The notes under the pieces are model-generated. The model made no database searches, was not told the DNA's origin, and saw nothing but the letters and a program-made list of their open reading frames with translations. A stretch of 64,000 nucleotides of DNA from Lichtheimia corymbifera B2541 (taxonomy: Eukaryota; Mucoromycota; Mucoromycetes; Mucorales; Lichtheimiaceae). Position numbers and translations under genes: made by a program. The stretch lies in NCBI GenBank assembly GCA_000697475.1, contig JNEU01000987.1, positions 1 through 64,000 of the forward strand, written 5' to 3'. Shown piece after piece: positions 1-11,230 of this stretch. Position 1 is the stretch's first letter; every line of letters begins with the position of its first letter.

Positions 1-102
1 CCAGTGCATTTTGCAAAATGCCCTAGTGCATATTGACTATTTCGAAATGCCCTAGGGCATTTCAGTTCTCAGTGCAGATGTCAAAACGCCCTAGGGCATA
101 TT
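1..102 (+). repeat. left terminal inverted repeat of the transposon (visible part)
   Basis: It is the reverse complement of 3615-3716 except at one position (T at base 27 here). It is built from nested palindromes: a perfect 16-bp one at 6-21 (GCATTTTGCAAAATGC) and a perfect 20-bp one at 44-63 (GAAATGCCCTAGGGCATTTC). A further CCCTAGGGC core lies at about 88-97, and a degenerate CCCTAGTGC at 21-29. The repeated cores are probably transposase binding sites; that is inference. Confidence 0.95.
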
Positions 103-481
103 AGGCTAGATACATTATCTGTCTTCCCAGGCATATTAGTCATCATGTGAAAATATATAGTATATGTAATAATATGTACCACGTGAATAAAGCAATGAAA
201 CACCGATATCGCCATACCATTACCAATACAAGTAGTGTGATCTGATGAGAACAACTTTACATAATATATATTAGTCATCCTGTCTCCAATGGGAGATGAA
301 TACTAAGTTAGGCTAGTAGTAGCAGTCATCATATGATGCTTGTGATGTATAAGCATGTGAATCGTGTAAGTGGTAAATTATACCTTACATAATACAATAT
401 TGGTGTTTAGATATATATATGGTGATGGCATAAGCGATTTGCAATATCGTATTTATATTTTCTTTCTTTGCCATATTCACA

Positions 482-3370
482 ATGAACAACGATATGACTT
501 CCGAACGCTCGTGGTTGTCTAGAAACAAGTTTCAAGAGCTCCTTGAGGACTATCGCTCATCTTTGATAGCCAAGCGAAGTGCTAAGACCTTTATTAACCA
601 GGCTATGTACAATGACATCAAAGGTTTATTAGAGGTATGGTTGCTAGTAATCAGGCGTTATCCAATTGTGCTAAACATTGCTTGCCTTGGTTAAGGATTC
701 CCACTACTCTCATCAGCGTGGCAAAGCATTTTCATCCTGGGTGCGAAAACATTTCAAGCTAACCGTTTTTGCGAATGGTATCACTATCGTTACTCCTCTT
801 GATGACGAAACAAAGACGATTGCAGTCGAGGAGCAATTGTACAACACCATCACCCGTGCGCATGAAGATTGCGGTCATGGTGGTAGGGATGCCACTGTAG
901 ACAAGGTATGATGCTTATGGCCTACGCTCCACTATAATAGATTATGCTTACAAATGTATTGAAAATGCCTATGTAGCTTAAGGGCTACGCGCATTGTCCG
1001 CAGAGATTTGTGCAACTTGTCATTAAGCATTGCAACATTTGTGCAACGACCACTGCGCCCAACGTTACCCAGAGAGCTGCACAAGCAATCCGTGCTTCGT
1101 CATTTTTAGAAATTGTTCAGGTATGATAGTATTTTGGATGGGCACCTTCATACTAATTGTACTATAGATGGATCTGATTGACTATGGTGGAAGTGACACT
1201 CGCGATGGTCTACCACGCTATATACTCCACATCAAGGACCATCGATCGAAGTTCTCTTGGGCGTATTCCCTTCTCCGAAAGGAATCAAGCGACGTTGGCA
1301 AGAAATTGCATGACCTTTTTTGTCTTGTTGGCCCTCCAATCTTTTTGCAAAGTGACAACGGTGGCGAGTTCACGGCACAAGCAATGGTAATAATGCCAAT
1401 GAATGATTTACAATGAGTCGCTAATAGTATATGTATTCAGAAAGATGAACTGCAATCCAACTGGCCTTCCCTTCGCTTTATAAATGGTCGACCACGTCAC
1501 CCTCAATCGCAAGGCCTTATTGAGCGTGGTAATAGAACGTTGGTGCAGAAACTCAACGCCTGGGTTGAAAATCAAAACGCAACAGAGGAGAACCCCAAGC
1601 ATTGGTCTGAAGGTCTAGGAATGGTGGTATATGCTATGAATACGTCAAGAACCAGAGTTCTTCGCGACAGCGCATATCGTTATGTGTATGGACAAGATCC
1701 TCATGCAGATAATACTATTTACCAAGAGTATATTGACCGCTCCTTAAATGGCGAACATGTCGTGGATGGCGAGGCAGTTGATACTATTCCTGAAATGGTT
1801 GAGGTCTATCAAACCGGGGAACATGTCGACGAAACCATCCCTGACAATGGTACCAATACAAGGCTTTCTGAACAAGAACAGAGTATAGATCCTGATGATG
1901 GCGGCAATAACGATGATCATAGCCTTGACTTTGGAGATGACAATGGCAATAGTGAAGATTCCAGTATTGACTTTGGAGATGATGAAGCTGAATCTCATGC
2001 ATCCCACGGTAACTGTTTGTTGTGCGTATGCTACCAGATATAAGGTTTTTAATTGCTACCATCAGGCACAGATATCGATGCAAATACTAGGCATCATTAT
2101 ACCTCTACAGAAACCCCACAAGAGGAGGCCCATCATGATGCTGGCGAAGGTAGCAACTGTAAGCATCTATTAGTGGTATGTATATGCAATGAGTGATTTA
2201 CTAATAGCGCTTTAAAAATAGCGAACAATGAATCTGGTGATACCATGACAGCTCCATTTCTCGAATTGCGTGATGCTAGCGGCCGTGGATTGATGACCAT
2301 TCCTATTGAGGAGGCGGACGGCTTTCGTGACTTTTATCACACCAGCTTTCGATCCAATGTTCGACGTGCCTTCCGAATTGATACCAATGGCGAGCGTGTA
2401 CCAGTGGATCTGGATGATATTTTACGCAGTGATGATGATCATGGTATTGCACCTCCTTCACCTGTGTCGTATTCAAGCACGGAACCAGTGACCAGAAACA
2501 CAGAGTTTGATGGCAACACACATCCAGACCACTTTGCAAGCAATGATGAAGTTGAAGATGATGGCAGTGTCAGTGACGTATCGACCACTCGCCATAGTGC
2601 GATTCGGAACGCTGCAGCAGCACATTACGACAACAACGTAGAATCGATTCAACAGCAGTAAGTCAAATTTAAAGACCACCCTTACCCTATGCTCACATTG
2701 TGTTATATAAAGACTGCTTGCTAGGCAACCACCAGTTCCAGAATATCACGTTGGTGACTATGTTGGAGTGCTTATTGACAATCGTGATCGTAGCAAGCGT
2801 CACCCAAGATACCTACCATGCGTTGTCTATGACATTATAGTCAGGGAAAATACCGCCCCTAAATACAAGGTTCGATGCAAGCATGGTTTGATTCAAACTG
2901 CCTATCATGGAAGGGAGCTCAAAGATTTCACCCATCATGAATTTCACGAATTGGAATCGATTTCAAGCTCACCCATCGACGACAACACGCCAACAATTTC
3001 TGTTCGAGAAGCAGCAAGGTTGCTCGTGAATCCCAAGCAGCACCCGTACAGCAAGTTTGCAATTGCACTACCGGATGCAAGACCAATCGCTGCCCATGTC
3101 GACGCATCGACCAATATTGCAATGATGGTTGTCATCGGGGAACAGAATCCAGTTGTTCGAATTCCCATAACAGACATAATGCCAACGGCCGTAACAAAAG
3201 ATGCAGGACAAACCCCCAAAGTCGTATTGGCTATCGCCCCATCACACGTTCTCTTTCAACACGAAGAACAAGATCATCGAGGCAATGAGCAGAGCACGTT
3301 CAGTATGGCTGGTATAGTGCTGTCAAGTGTAATACTTACAACATTATCTTCTTTATATATAAATAAATAG
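482..3370 (+). CDS. Ginger-type transposase/integrase, eight exons
   Basis: Model: join(482..634, 696..905, 977..1120, 1168..1386, 1441..2008, 2066..2149, 2222..2657, 2725..3370), giving 819 residues with consistent phase and no internal stop. Exons 2-3 hold an HHCC integrase zinc finger: H-x4-H in AHEDCGHGG and C-x2-C in HCNICA. Exons 4-5 hold the rve/DDE core: first Asp in MDLIDYGG, second in QSDNGGEF, and Glu in GLIERGNR. The last part of exon 5 is an acidic linker with two near-identical SxDFGDD repeats. The C-terminal exon begins with a VGDYVGVLID segment typical of the small domain that follows the core in KRBA2-like/Ginger integrases, and it contains a CKHG motif. Introns are 47-75 nt with GT-AG ends. 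The upstream 103-481 carries no gene and is presumably promoter and 5' leader. The intact frame makes it a plausible active transposase; expression is unknown. Confidence 0.85.
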
Positions 3371-3614
3371 CAGTCCCAATTATATCTTTGACTTGTGAAC
3401 ATGTATTCATTTTATGTTTTCTATCATGACTGCCTTTTACATTTGAGAATAGGATAATATCAAAATTACCGTCAATAGAGCGAATGAAATGAATGCCATT
3501 TTCACAACACATTAAAGGTTTATAATCATACATGCATTGGAAACAAGTAACAGTATTTTATTTGCGAATAGAGGTGTCACTATTATAAAATGATGAATGG
3601 CTATCTGTAGTATC
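3371..3614. other. 3' flank of the transposase gene inside the transposon
   Basis: AT-rich stretch between the transposase stop and the right inverted repeat. I see no coding potential; it presumably contains the polyadenylation region (AATAAATAG overlaps the stop). Confidence 0.5.
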
Positions 3615-3733
3615 AATATGCCCTAGGGCGTTTTGACATCTGCACTGAGAACTGAAATGCCCTAGGGCATTTCGAAATAGTCAATATGCGCTAGGGCATT
3701 TTGCAAAATGCACTGGTTTCGAAATGCCCTACA
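3615..3733 (-). repeat. right terminal inverted repeat of the transposon
   Basis: 3615-3716 pairs with 1-102. The final 17 bases (3717-3733) extend past the window's left edge in the partner repeat, carry another half-site (GAAATGCCCT) and end in ACA. The same perfect 20-bp palindrome recurs at 3654-3673. Confidence 0.9.
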
Positions 3734-3879
3734 ACATGAATAAATCCATTCTATTACACGGTTCTCTCAAAATATATGCATTTTATGTTGGTTCTCGATA
3801 TACACGTGCCAAGCATTTTTAAACCTTCCTTTTACATTCACTTGACAACCGTTTTTTATTGCAACATGTAAAGGGTATA

Positions 3880-5984
3880 TCAATTCAATTTGATGATATC
3901 TATCTTTTTTCGTAATGATGTCAACACGTCACTGCTAATATCGCTCCACGTTTCAAAGTATTCCAGATTGGGAAATTGTGTCAGGAGCAGCATCTCTCCT
4001 TGTGATAAATCAGAACAAAGGACCTTCAGTCGTTTGAGCCCAGGATGGAATCGAAGGGGTTGAAGAATGGAACCTGCAATCTCGGCCATAGCACTTGTTA
4101 GCTTCAATTCTTCGAGGGATGGACATTGATGGGCGATGTGATGCATGAGAATATCGTATGACTCAGGGATGACACCATGGGTGAAGATTTCCAGACAGCG
4201 TAGCCGTTGTAATCGTGTGATGGGAATAAGACTTTGTGGATGTTCGGGCGTATCATCATACACAATCTTGAGGTGCTCCAATGGTGATTCGTTTCCAAGC
4301 TGGACATGATGTTCAATGAATTCAGGTAATAGCGTTTGCTCAATATGAGTCTGGTGTATACACACTTTGCGAAGATATTTCAATCGTATCATTGCATCGA
4401 TAATGTGCTGATGTCTATTCGATCCATACCAAAGTCGAAGATCCGTCGTATAGGGTGCATGTTGCATCATCCATAACAAAAGCGTGATACAGCTGTTGTT
4501 CGAATCTCTGAAATCAAGTTCTTCAAGCTGCATAAATGGCTCCTTATCCAACACTGGTGCTGATGTGTCATCGTCATCGTTACTGCTGGTGATCACAATT
4601 TCCCCATCCAGTCGAAATGATTCAAGTGAATGTCTGTGCTGTATCAACATTGAAATAATACCCGCTTGGTTGCATGTGCTGTGTCCAACACCAATCGCGA
4701 TTTGGCGTAATCCTTGTTGGTGGTGGTGATGATTTGTAGTCGCCTTGTCCCATCTTGAAGAAGAAGAACCAAATGACAATTGCTGAATCAAAGGACAATC
4801 ATGATGAATCACTGACAAGAGCCTAGAATCCGGCATAGGGCTCACATCCAAAGAAACAAGGGAAGGGAGTTGACTTGATAGACCTCGCATTGAATCGTAC
4901 GTGATTGAATCGGTGGGTAGCCGAAATAGACTCAAATGCTTCATTTGTGGATATTGCCTGCTGCTGCTGGTGGAACTCGTCGTGTCGGCTTTGATTCCTT
5001 TGGTAACCAGGGAAACCAGGTTTGGACAAGTGTCTAAGAGATCATGCAATCCGATGGGAAGTGGACTTGTCTGGGATAAGGATGATTTGAGTTCAAAGTG
5101 CGTCAAGGTGCCTGCAATGGATGCCAATGCGCCAAGAAATGCTAAACGATCAGAAGCAAATACATCTATGTAATCCCAGTATTAGTCATTATCTTCTCAT
5201 TGATGTTTGATCGATGTAACTCACCAGTGACCTCCAAATGCGTCAATGATCCAAAGTTGGCCCGTGAAAACAAGTCGGATAGCTTGTGGTGCTTGATCCC
5301 TTTGCAATGGCCGACACGAAGCGATTTCACAAAGGGTGCAAACCGTATCAGCTGATCATGACCTTGTGCAAGTGATAATGGCTTTTTGTATTCCATCGTA
5401 AAATCCAATCCATCAGGACGTAGCAGGAACCGTTCTCTCCATGTGCGCGACACGTATAAATAAGGACACTCTTTGGTTGATCCCAATACTGCATCATCAT
5501 CATCATCATCAAGGACTCGCGGCACAATGTGGGTAACCACCACATCCAATGGCAAGTTGCTGATAAAGTCGACTCGCTTGCTGTTGGTCTTTTCCACCTT
5601 CTCCTTCCAAGCGACAAGCTGACCGTATGCTGATGTTGTATTATCATTGAATCGACCAAGTCCTTCACGACATAAAGCTAAAGCCGCTGATTGTCGTCCT
5701 TGTTCATGATATATCTGAATGGCTCGAAGATAGCCCTTGGATGATATGGGCATCATAGCACGCATCATATGACTGTCCCTTAACGCAAGGGTGAACTGGG
5801 CACTCTTTGACAATATCCTGGCGCGTTCATCGAGAATGTCTACCAATGCTGCAACAAGCTGCTGTGCTCGATGGGTCGTTGCTTGAATGCGCGATGCTGA
5901 ATCCTCTCCATGGTGCACGGTGACGGTTGGTGGCTGATAGATGGAGGCGACGTTGACAATGTCGGTCATGGACAATACATGCAA
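3880..5984 (-). CDS. TPR/F-box/leucine-rich-repeat protein, copy 1
   Basis: Model: complement(join(3880..5165, 5225..5984)), 681 residues, with one 59-nt intron (GTGAGT...ATAG). The N-terminal third is helical and TPR-like (HRAQQLVAALVDILDERARI, then SKGYLRAIQIYHEQGRQSAA). An F-box core follows around residue 140 (FISNLPLDVVVTHIVPRVL). The rest is a run of irregular leucine-rich repeats (CPNLVSL, CPSLEELKL, FPNLEYFE). F-box proteins of this kind are substrate adaptors for SCF ubiquitin ligases, binding Skp1 through the F-box and a target through the LRRs; the target cannot be read from sequence. Two related genes lie at 14134-15786 and 57591-59730 and share the xRIDFIxxLPLDVV signature. The Ginger transposon ends only about 150 bp past this gene's stop. 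Start: the first in-frame Met was taken; a second at MTDIVNVAS is also possible. Confidence 0.85.
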
Positions 5985-6227
5985 GAAGGTGCAACAAAAA
6001 GAAGAGAGTTGTCAAGGCTGAGCAACATGGTGATATGTAACGAGGCTGAGCATCGAGGTTGAGCATTATCACCCAGCAACAGGCAATTTATGCAGCCACC
6101 CTCGATCCTGGATTGACATCGTTGACGTGCTCATATCCCATGCTATGAATAAAGGAAGCTTATAGCATATTGCCATTTATTGTGTGTATTGATGATGATA
6201 CAAAAACGTGTCAAATGGAGTGCCACA

Positions 6228-6449
6228 CTATATCCATCGTCGTGAAGTAGGAGTCTTTGGTTTTGATGTTCTGGTTGGCTTCATACAATTTGTAACGCAG
6301 TGAGAATCAGTGCTCCCTTCACACTGTTTTTTGCAAGCGACGCCTTTTTTATACAATCTAGCAACAGCTACAGACTGGGAGCCATAATCAGCTACCACCA
6401 TAAGGGTAAAGAGAGCAAGAGTAATGAAAACAGAGACCTTAAAGTTCAT
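6228..6449 (-). CDS. small secreted cysteine-rich protein, CX3C type
   Basis: 73 residues, single exon. The start was set at MNFKVSVFITLALF because a hydrophobic signal peptide begins exactly there; an upstream in-frame Met would add an implausible polar extension. The mature part has four cysteines as two C-x3-C pairs (CKKQC and CVTNC, 7 residues apart), a pattern that fits a disulphide-stapled helical hairpin. A basic tail follows. The same paired C-x3-C layout occurs in the genes near 6.9, 19.7, 24.7 and 25.4 kb, so this is one member of a dispersed local family. Probably exported; function unknown. No close known family is recognised. Confidence 0.6.
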   Translation of the reverse strand: MNFKVSVFITLALFTLMVVADYGSQSVAVARLYKKGVACKKQCEGSTDSHCVTNCMKPTRTSKPKTPTSRRWI

Positions 6450-6803
6450 GGTGATGGGCTGTTTCTTGCTCGAGTTGAACGGTTTATATTCGGTGGTTGT
6501 GGAATTTAAGGGGTGGTGATTATCCAGGGGCCCATACATACTAGAATAGCTTCTCTCTCAAATGATGCCAATCCATGCATATATCGTAGGTGGCGTGATT
6601 TCTCGGGATAGGTCTTGCTTGTTGCACAACCTTTAATTGAAGCAATAATGCGATCCTCTTCCATTTTAAAGAACATCCCATTTCTGCATATCGTCACCTT
6701 AGAAGCAGATACATTGTTTACTATTGCGCATAAAGAATGGCTTTTATTGAAGCACACTCAACATAAAGTCTACGATGACACAAAATGGTTGCTCAATACA
6801 AAA

Positions 6804-7043
6804 TCATTTGGATTGGGTATTCTTGCTTTGAGCCTCCCTGCACCTATCGTAACAGAGTGCTCTGGACTTTGCAGGCGCCCCTTGGCAACTGGTAAAGCAT
6901 TTCTGTTCCGGATCATTTTCACGAGTAGTACCAGTAGTAGTTGCATCTTGGTTGCCGTGAGGAGAAGATGCAGCAGTAGCAACGAGTGCGAAAAGGAAGA
7001 CAGTCATAAAAAAGGACAGCCCAAGGTTCTTGTAATGCATCAT
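6804..7043 (-). CDS. small secreted cysteine-rich protein, CX3C type
   Basis: 79 residues, single exon, start MMHYKNLGLSFFMTVFLFAL (signal peptide). After a Ser/Thr/Gly-rich spacer come two C-x3-C pairs (CFTSC and CYDRC, 10 residues apart) and a polar tail. It lies close to, and on the same strand as, the related gene at 6228-6449, suggesting an old tandem duplication. Longer in-frame extensions upstream lack secretory features. Function unknown. Confidence 0.6.
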   Translation of the reverse strand: MMHYKNLGLSFFMTVFLFALVATAASSPHGNQDATTTGTTRENDPEQKCFTSCQGAPAKSRALCYDRCREAQSKNTQSK

Positions 7044-8464
7044 GAAAGGATAACGATATAGGTAATGGTAGCATCGTGGGTCTTTTAAAGGCATCGCCCT
7101 CTTACAAAGCGCCCTCTTTGAAATAAAGTTCATTCCATGCGATGACGATCTATGTAAAAAGTCGACATGGATATACGTACTCCTTTTTCCTATGTACATG
7201 GCGAGAACGTACTTATTCTTATACAACAATACCAATTACGTACATGTGATACCTAAAATATGGCAGAGAGTGGAAGATCCCAATGCTTGTAATTCCTAAC
7301 GTTTTGCAATAGCATTTGCTATCATTAGCTACGTATGCATTGCATATAGCTTGGGCTCCTTAAAACCCCCTATCCTTCCGAATCTTGTAGCTACAGTGTA
7401 ACATAGCCTACATATTTCGACGCCACAAGGTGAATATCCCACATCAATCCAAATCCGCGTGCTTCCAATGATGAGTGAGAACACGATGCTACCCATTCAT
7501 TCTCTCGAGATTACCAGCTTATGATTTGAAACCTTCAATAGCATGATCCTTCCTAACAATCCACTCATTATGCCCAACAAACGATATCAGTGATCAGGGT
7601 AAAATACGGGACAATTATATTACGCATATTAGAATATATCCATTTTTATCAATACTAGAGTAATAAGAGGCTATATTGACGCCATCCTGGGTTCATCAAG
7701 GACTTGTTCAAACGAGCAAAGTGGATTCCACCTTAGATACTGGATTTCCTGGCTGATAATGATGATGTTGATGGTTGTTGACAGCTCTTCACCCAAAGGA
7801 TACCACCGGAAAACGTGCATGTTCTTGTATCATTACGATCCCAATCGCCCTTCTTTACCCAAGATCCACATGTTCCGGCCTTATTGGCTTGTTTTGATGA
7901 AAATGGAATCCATCCAATGGGGAGGATCTTCACCAATCCAACAAGCTGTTTTCATCACTTTGACCGATCCAAATGCGAGCCGAGAGCTTGATCTTGATGA
8001 CACAATACTGCTGCTAAATCAACTCCCACTTTTCCCAGCCGTCGCCTTGCAGCTCCTAATGCAGTTGTTAGATAGGTCTCATCAGATATACACATTGGTC
8101 TTGTTCTTACCTTGACACATGAGACCCTGCTTCTTTCGTCATTGTATGATATTCCTGTTGACCATGGGTTCGGATAAGCTGTTTGTTGCAGTATCGCCAA
8201 GTTCCGCTCAAACATCACGTTCGGTTGGTGTGTGCCCATTGCTGAAGGGTCAAGACGATTTAATGCAGCCTGCCATTAGGAAAGAGAAAGCGTGACGATG
8301 CCATGGTTGAGAGCGTGTCTGAATGCTGCGAGCGTAAACGTTGAAAGAAAGGACGTTGAACTTGGTCCTGCCGGCTTCTCTTACTTTTACCCCGCACGTC
8401 TGTGTTACCATCACCCTCCCTTTCATGTCTTGAATGAACCTTTCCAAATACGCATCATGCTGCT
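7044..8464. other. intergenic, possible decayed gene on the minus strand
   Basis: Between about 8239 and 7733 the minus strand reads as protein-like fragments in different frames (for example a Cys/Trp-containing piece GTCGSWVKKGDWDRN near 7850), with a GTAAG...TTAG pair near 8115-8055. I cannot join them into one open frame. This may be a relic gene; the rest shows nothing I can support. Confidence 0.25.
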
Positions 8465-9025
8465 ACGATTCTCGAATAAATTCAATCGGGTCCTCCTCAT
8501 AACGATCCTTTTACTACAATTTAAGGGGTTACATGCAGTGCTGGTGATCCATAAATGCAAACACTGCCTCTCTTTCTTTGGGACTGTGAGAACGGGATAA
8601 ATCTCTGACTATTGAGCCATGTGTGATGACGATCATCTGTACATTTCTTGAGCCTTGGTTCTTATGATAGCGATGGTGCACCTTGATTCAACATTACTAC
8701 AGATACATATTTTGTACATTACAGAGATCATATCTGACGTGAGCGAATCTGAATATAAAATCAAGGCATACTGAATGCAAGGATGAAGTGAAAGATGCAA
8801 CCGATCCCTTGATTTGTCAATCTCTTTATAATCTTTAACACAGATTGCGTATGATGTGGAGTGAAGGGACGTACCTAATAATGGAAAACGATAATGCTAT
8901 GAACAATAGTTGGGATGCTATTCGTTTCTATCTGACCATAGTGTTTCAGCATACCCCTTGGCACTGCATGTTTTCCTCCTTCTTTTACGCCGATTTTGAT
9001 GCAAAGGTACATAAACCGACTACAG

Positions 9026-9033
9026 TATAAATA
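9026..9033 (+). promoter_or_regulatory. TATA box of 8-cysteine gene copy 1 (conserved in copies 2 and 3)
   Basis: TATAAATA lies about 70 bp before the ATG. Equivalent boxes stand at 10548-10555 (TATAAAAA) and 12804-12813 (TATATAAATA), each preceded by a conserved ACATRAACCGRYTACARTAT-like stretch. All three promoters are therefore preserved even though two of the coding regions are damaged. Confidence 0.65.
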
Positions 9034-9102
9034 CAGGCGTATGATCAGTGAGCATAACCTATAGCCCTTTCCAACCGTCACTACCTTCGTACATTAACTG
9101 TC

Positions 9103-9616
9103 ATGAAATTTGCCGGTCTCTTTGGAGTGCTCTTGGTCATTGCTGCCCCTGTGTTTGCCGCTGCAATAGCACCAGCAGGCATATGTACTGAAAACATGCC
9201 TACGACTACGGTAGAAACGTGCGACAATGAACCTTGCACCTTTGTTTTCCAACAAGGTCCTCTTAAGAACTCGGGAGGCAAAACCATCAGTAAGTTCAAA
9301 AAAGTTCTTCCATCCGAGAATTTAGTCACTTAAAATTACCCATAGAGGCATATAGCTCGTGTACCCCGCCTCCTGCAGGAGTTGACTGCCAAAAGTTCCG
9401 AAGACGACGTGAATGCCTTGCCCATCAATGTATTTCTTACAGTATCAGAGCCCCTCTTAAGCCTGCAGGTAAGTGTTAGAACTACCGTACGTGAATCATA
9501 AGCATTTTAATAAGGGTCATTTCTCGAATTTTTAAGTACCCAAATGCGCAAATAATATTGATGAATATAAGGACTTACTAAAACCTATGGCGCCAAAACC
9601 TATTCCTACCTTTTAA
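9103..9616 (+). CDS. small secreted 8-cysteine protein, copy 1 (intact)
   Basis: Model: join(9103..9289, 9346..9468, 9537..9616), 129 residues. The signal peptide is MKFAGLFGVLLVIAAPVFA. Eight cysteines follow, including the family landmarks ETCDNEPCTF, SSCTPPP, VDCQKFRRRRECLAHQC and a final PKC in exon 3. Exon-intron structure and phases (1, 1) are shared by the tandem copies at 10.6 and 12.9 kb and by the distant gene at 49 kb, which supports the model. It is probably secreted and disulphide-stabilised. Function is unknown; small secreted effectors, antimicrobial peptides or wall proteins are all conceivable, and nothing here selects among them. Confidence 0.75.
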
Positions 9617-10617
9617 CACTACCACGCTACTATGTTGATACGCTTGAGTCATGCTTGTCACGAGAAATAAACATTATAAGATTCCATCTACTATGGTATC
9701 AACGATAAAGTTGTTATGGATCATCATCAAGAATGATGATTTGGCTGCCAGAGCGGGGGAGGAGGACAGTGCCTACATACGACATCGGCGTATTGTGTCA
9801 CGTGATCGACTGACCATTATACTTTTATTATCTTGGATAACAATGACATACATTCTTCCAACTACAAATATACCACACTTCACCATGAAAGAAGTTTATT
9901 AAAGCGTTATATATCACCAGTTGAAGAGTATAAAACGTTCTTTGTGATCCTAGGATCAAAAAGCTTTGACGTTGACCTCTTGAGAAATCGTGTTGAATGA
10001 ATGCTATGTACATACTACATAAGTGGCTCTATGCACATTGCTGATCCATAAATACAAACATTGTCACTCTTTCTTTTGGGGTTTGGGAATGGCGTAAACC
10101 TGACTTTTGAACTATGCAAAATGACGGTAATGTATGTAATCCCTAAGCCTTAATTTCTAGGATGGAGACGGTACACCTTGGTTTGACGGTGCTACCGCTA
10201 CGTGTTTATTGCATATACAATGCAATGATCGTTTCCAGGGAACGTTTTGAACATAGGAGTCGACATACTGAATGCAGGGTCAAAATAAAAGTCATGCAGC
10301 ATCTCTCGACTTGTTGACTTGGCTATAATCTTTAACACAAATTGCGGCGAGAAGACTGGCATCAAGTCCATCGTAGAAAGACAGTGCTGTGATGAATGTA
10401 ACAAGAAATAATCCTACTCGATCTATCTGATGATAGTGGTATGGTTAGTACATATCCCCAGCGTATGTATCCCTTTGGCGTTGCATGCTTTCCTCCTTTC
10501 TTGCTGGTGCGTCAACTTTGATGCATAGATACATAAACCGGCTACAATATAAAAACGAGGTGTGACCAGAATGAACATGCCAAATAGCTACTTCCCATCA
10601 ACCTACATACAGCTGCC

Positions 10618-11093
10618 ATAAAATTTGTCGGTATCTTTGGAGTGCTCTTGGTCATTGCCAGTCCTGCGTTTGCTGCTGATAAACCAGAAGCCACATGTAC
10701 TGGAAAAACGGCACCTTCTCAAGTTGACAAGTGCAACAGTCAACCTTGCACCTACGTCTACTCCGAAGACGAGGGGTATTATACTATCCGTAATATGAGA
10801 AAAGGTCCTCCCATCCAAGGATTTCTTCACTTACTAAAATAAACATAGACAAATACGCCTCTTGTGCCCCGCCAGCCGATGGAGCTGATTGCGTTAAGCT
10901 CCGAAGCAAGAATGAATGCCTTGCCCATCCTTGTATTTGGTACGATTACACTGGGTTTGAACAGTATCATATTAGTAAGTGATAGAACGACCGTGTCTGG
11001 ATCATGTAATGCATTATATTAAATTATCTCCCGGATATGCTAGATGGCGAATGCGACCATCCTTCGACCAAAAAACAGAAACGAAGAATCTAA
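10618..11093 (+). pseudogene. 8-cysteine secreted protein, copy 2, start codon lost (ATA)
   Basis: Exons 10618..10789, 10849..10974 and 11044..11093 read cleanly in phase and match copy 1 (DKCNSQPCTY, YASCAPP, ADCVKLRSKNECLAHPC, a final EC). At the position of the initiator ATG of copies 1 and 3 this copy has ATA (10618-10620) in an otherwise conserved context (CTGCCATAAAATTT). The signal peptide (KFVGIFGVLLVIASPAFAAD) and everything after it are open, and the promoter TATA box is kept. It is either a young pseudogene silenced by one G-to-A change or it uses a non-AUG start. The first in-frame near-cognate codon downstream would remove part of the signal peptide. Confidence 0.7.
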
Positions 11094-11230
11094 CCCACCA
11101 AGAGTCCATTCAAAGCCTTTAACAGAACCACATTACGTACTGTGTTGATACGCTTTGAGTTATACACTTCCCCAAAAATAAACATTGTGGCGAACAATCT
11201 AGCATTTCACATACTATGATATCAACAATG

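Larger units (their letters stand above)
1..3733 (+). mobile_element. Ginger-like cut-and-paste DNA transposon, almost complete
   Basis: A 102-bp inverted repeat with one mismatch (1-102 against 3615-3716) encloses one eight-exon gene for a DDE integrase-type transposase. To the right of the repeat the sequence runs on to ...CCCTACA at 3733. In reverse complement this begins TGTAGGGC, which matches the TGT...ACA ends known for Ginger transposons, so the left terminus probably lies about 17 bp before base 1. The integrase core with an N-terminal HHCC finger, inside terminal inverted repeats instead of LTRs, is the hallmark of Ginger (gypsy-integrase-derived) DNA transposons. No LTR, reverse transcriptase or protease is visible. 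The open frame and near-identical repeats suggest recent activity. The target-site duplication cannot be checked because the left flank is missing. Confidence 0.85.

Noticed and set aside
1..3733. LTR retrotransposon as the source of the integrase
   Set aside because: The flanking repeats are inverted, not direct, and no reverse transcriptase, RNase H or protease is present.
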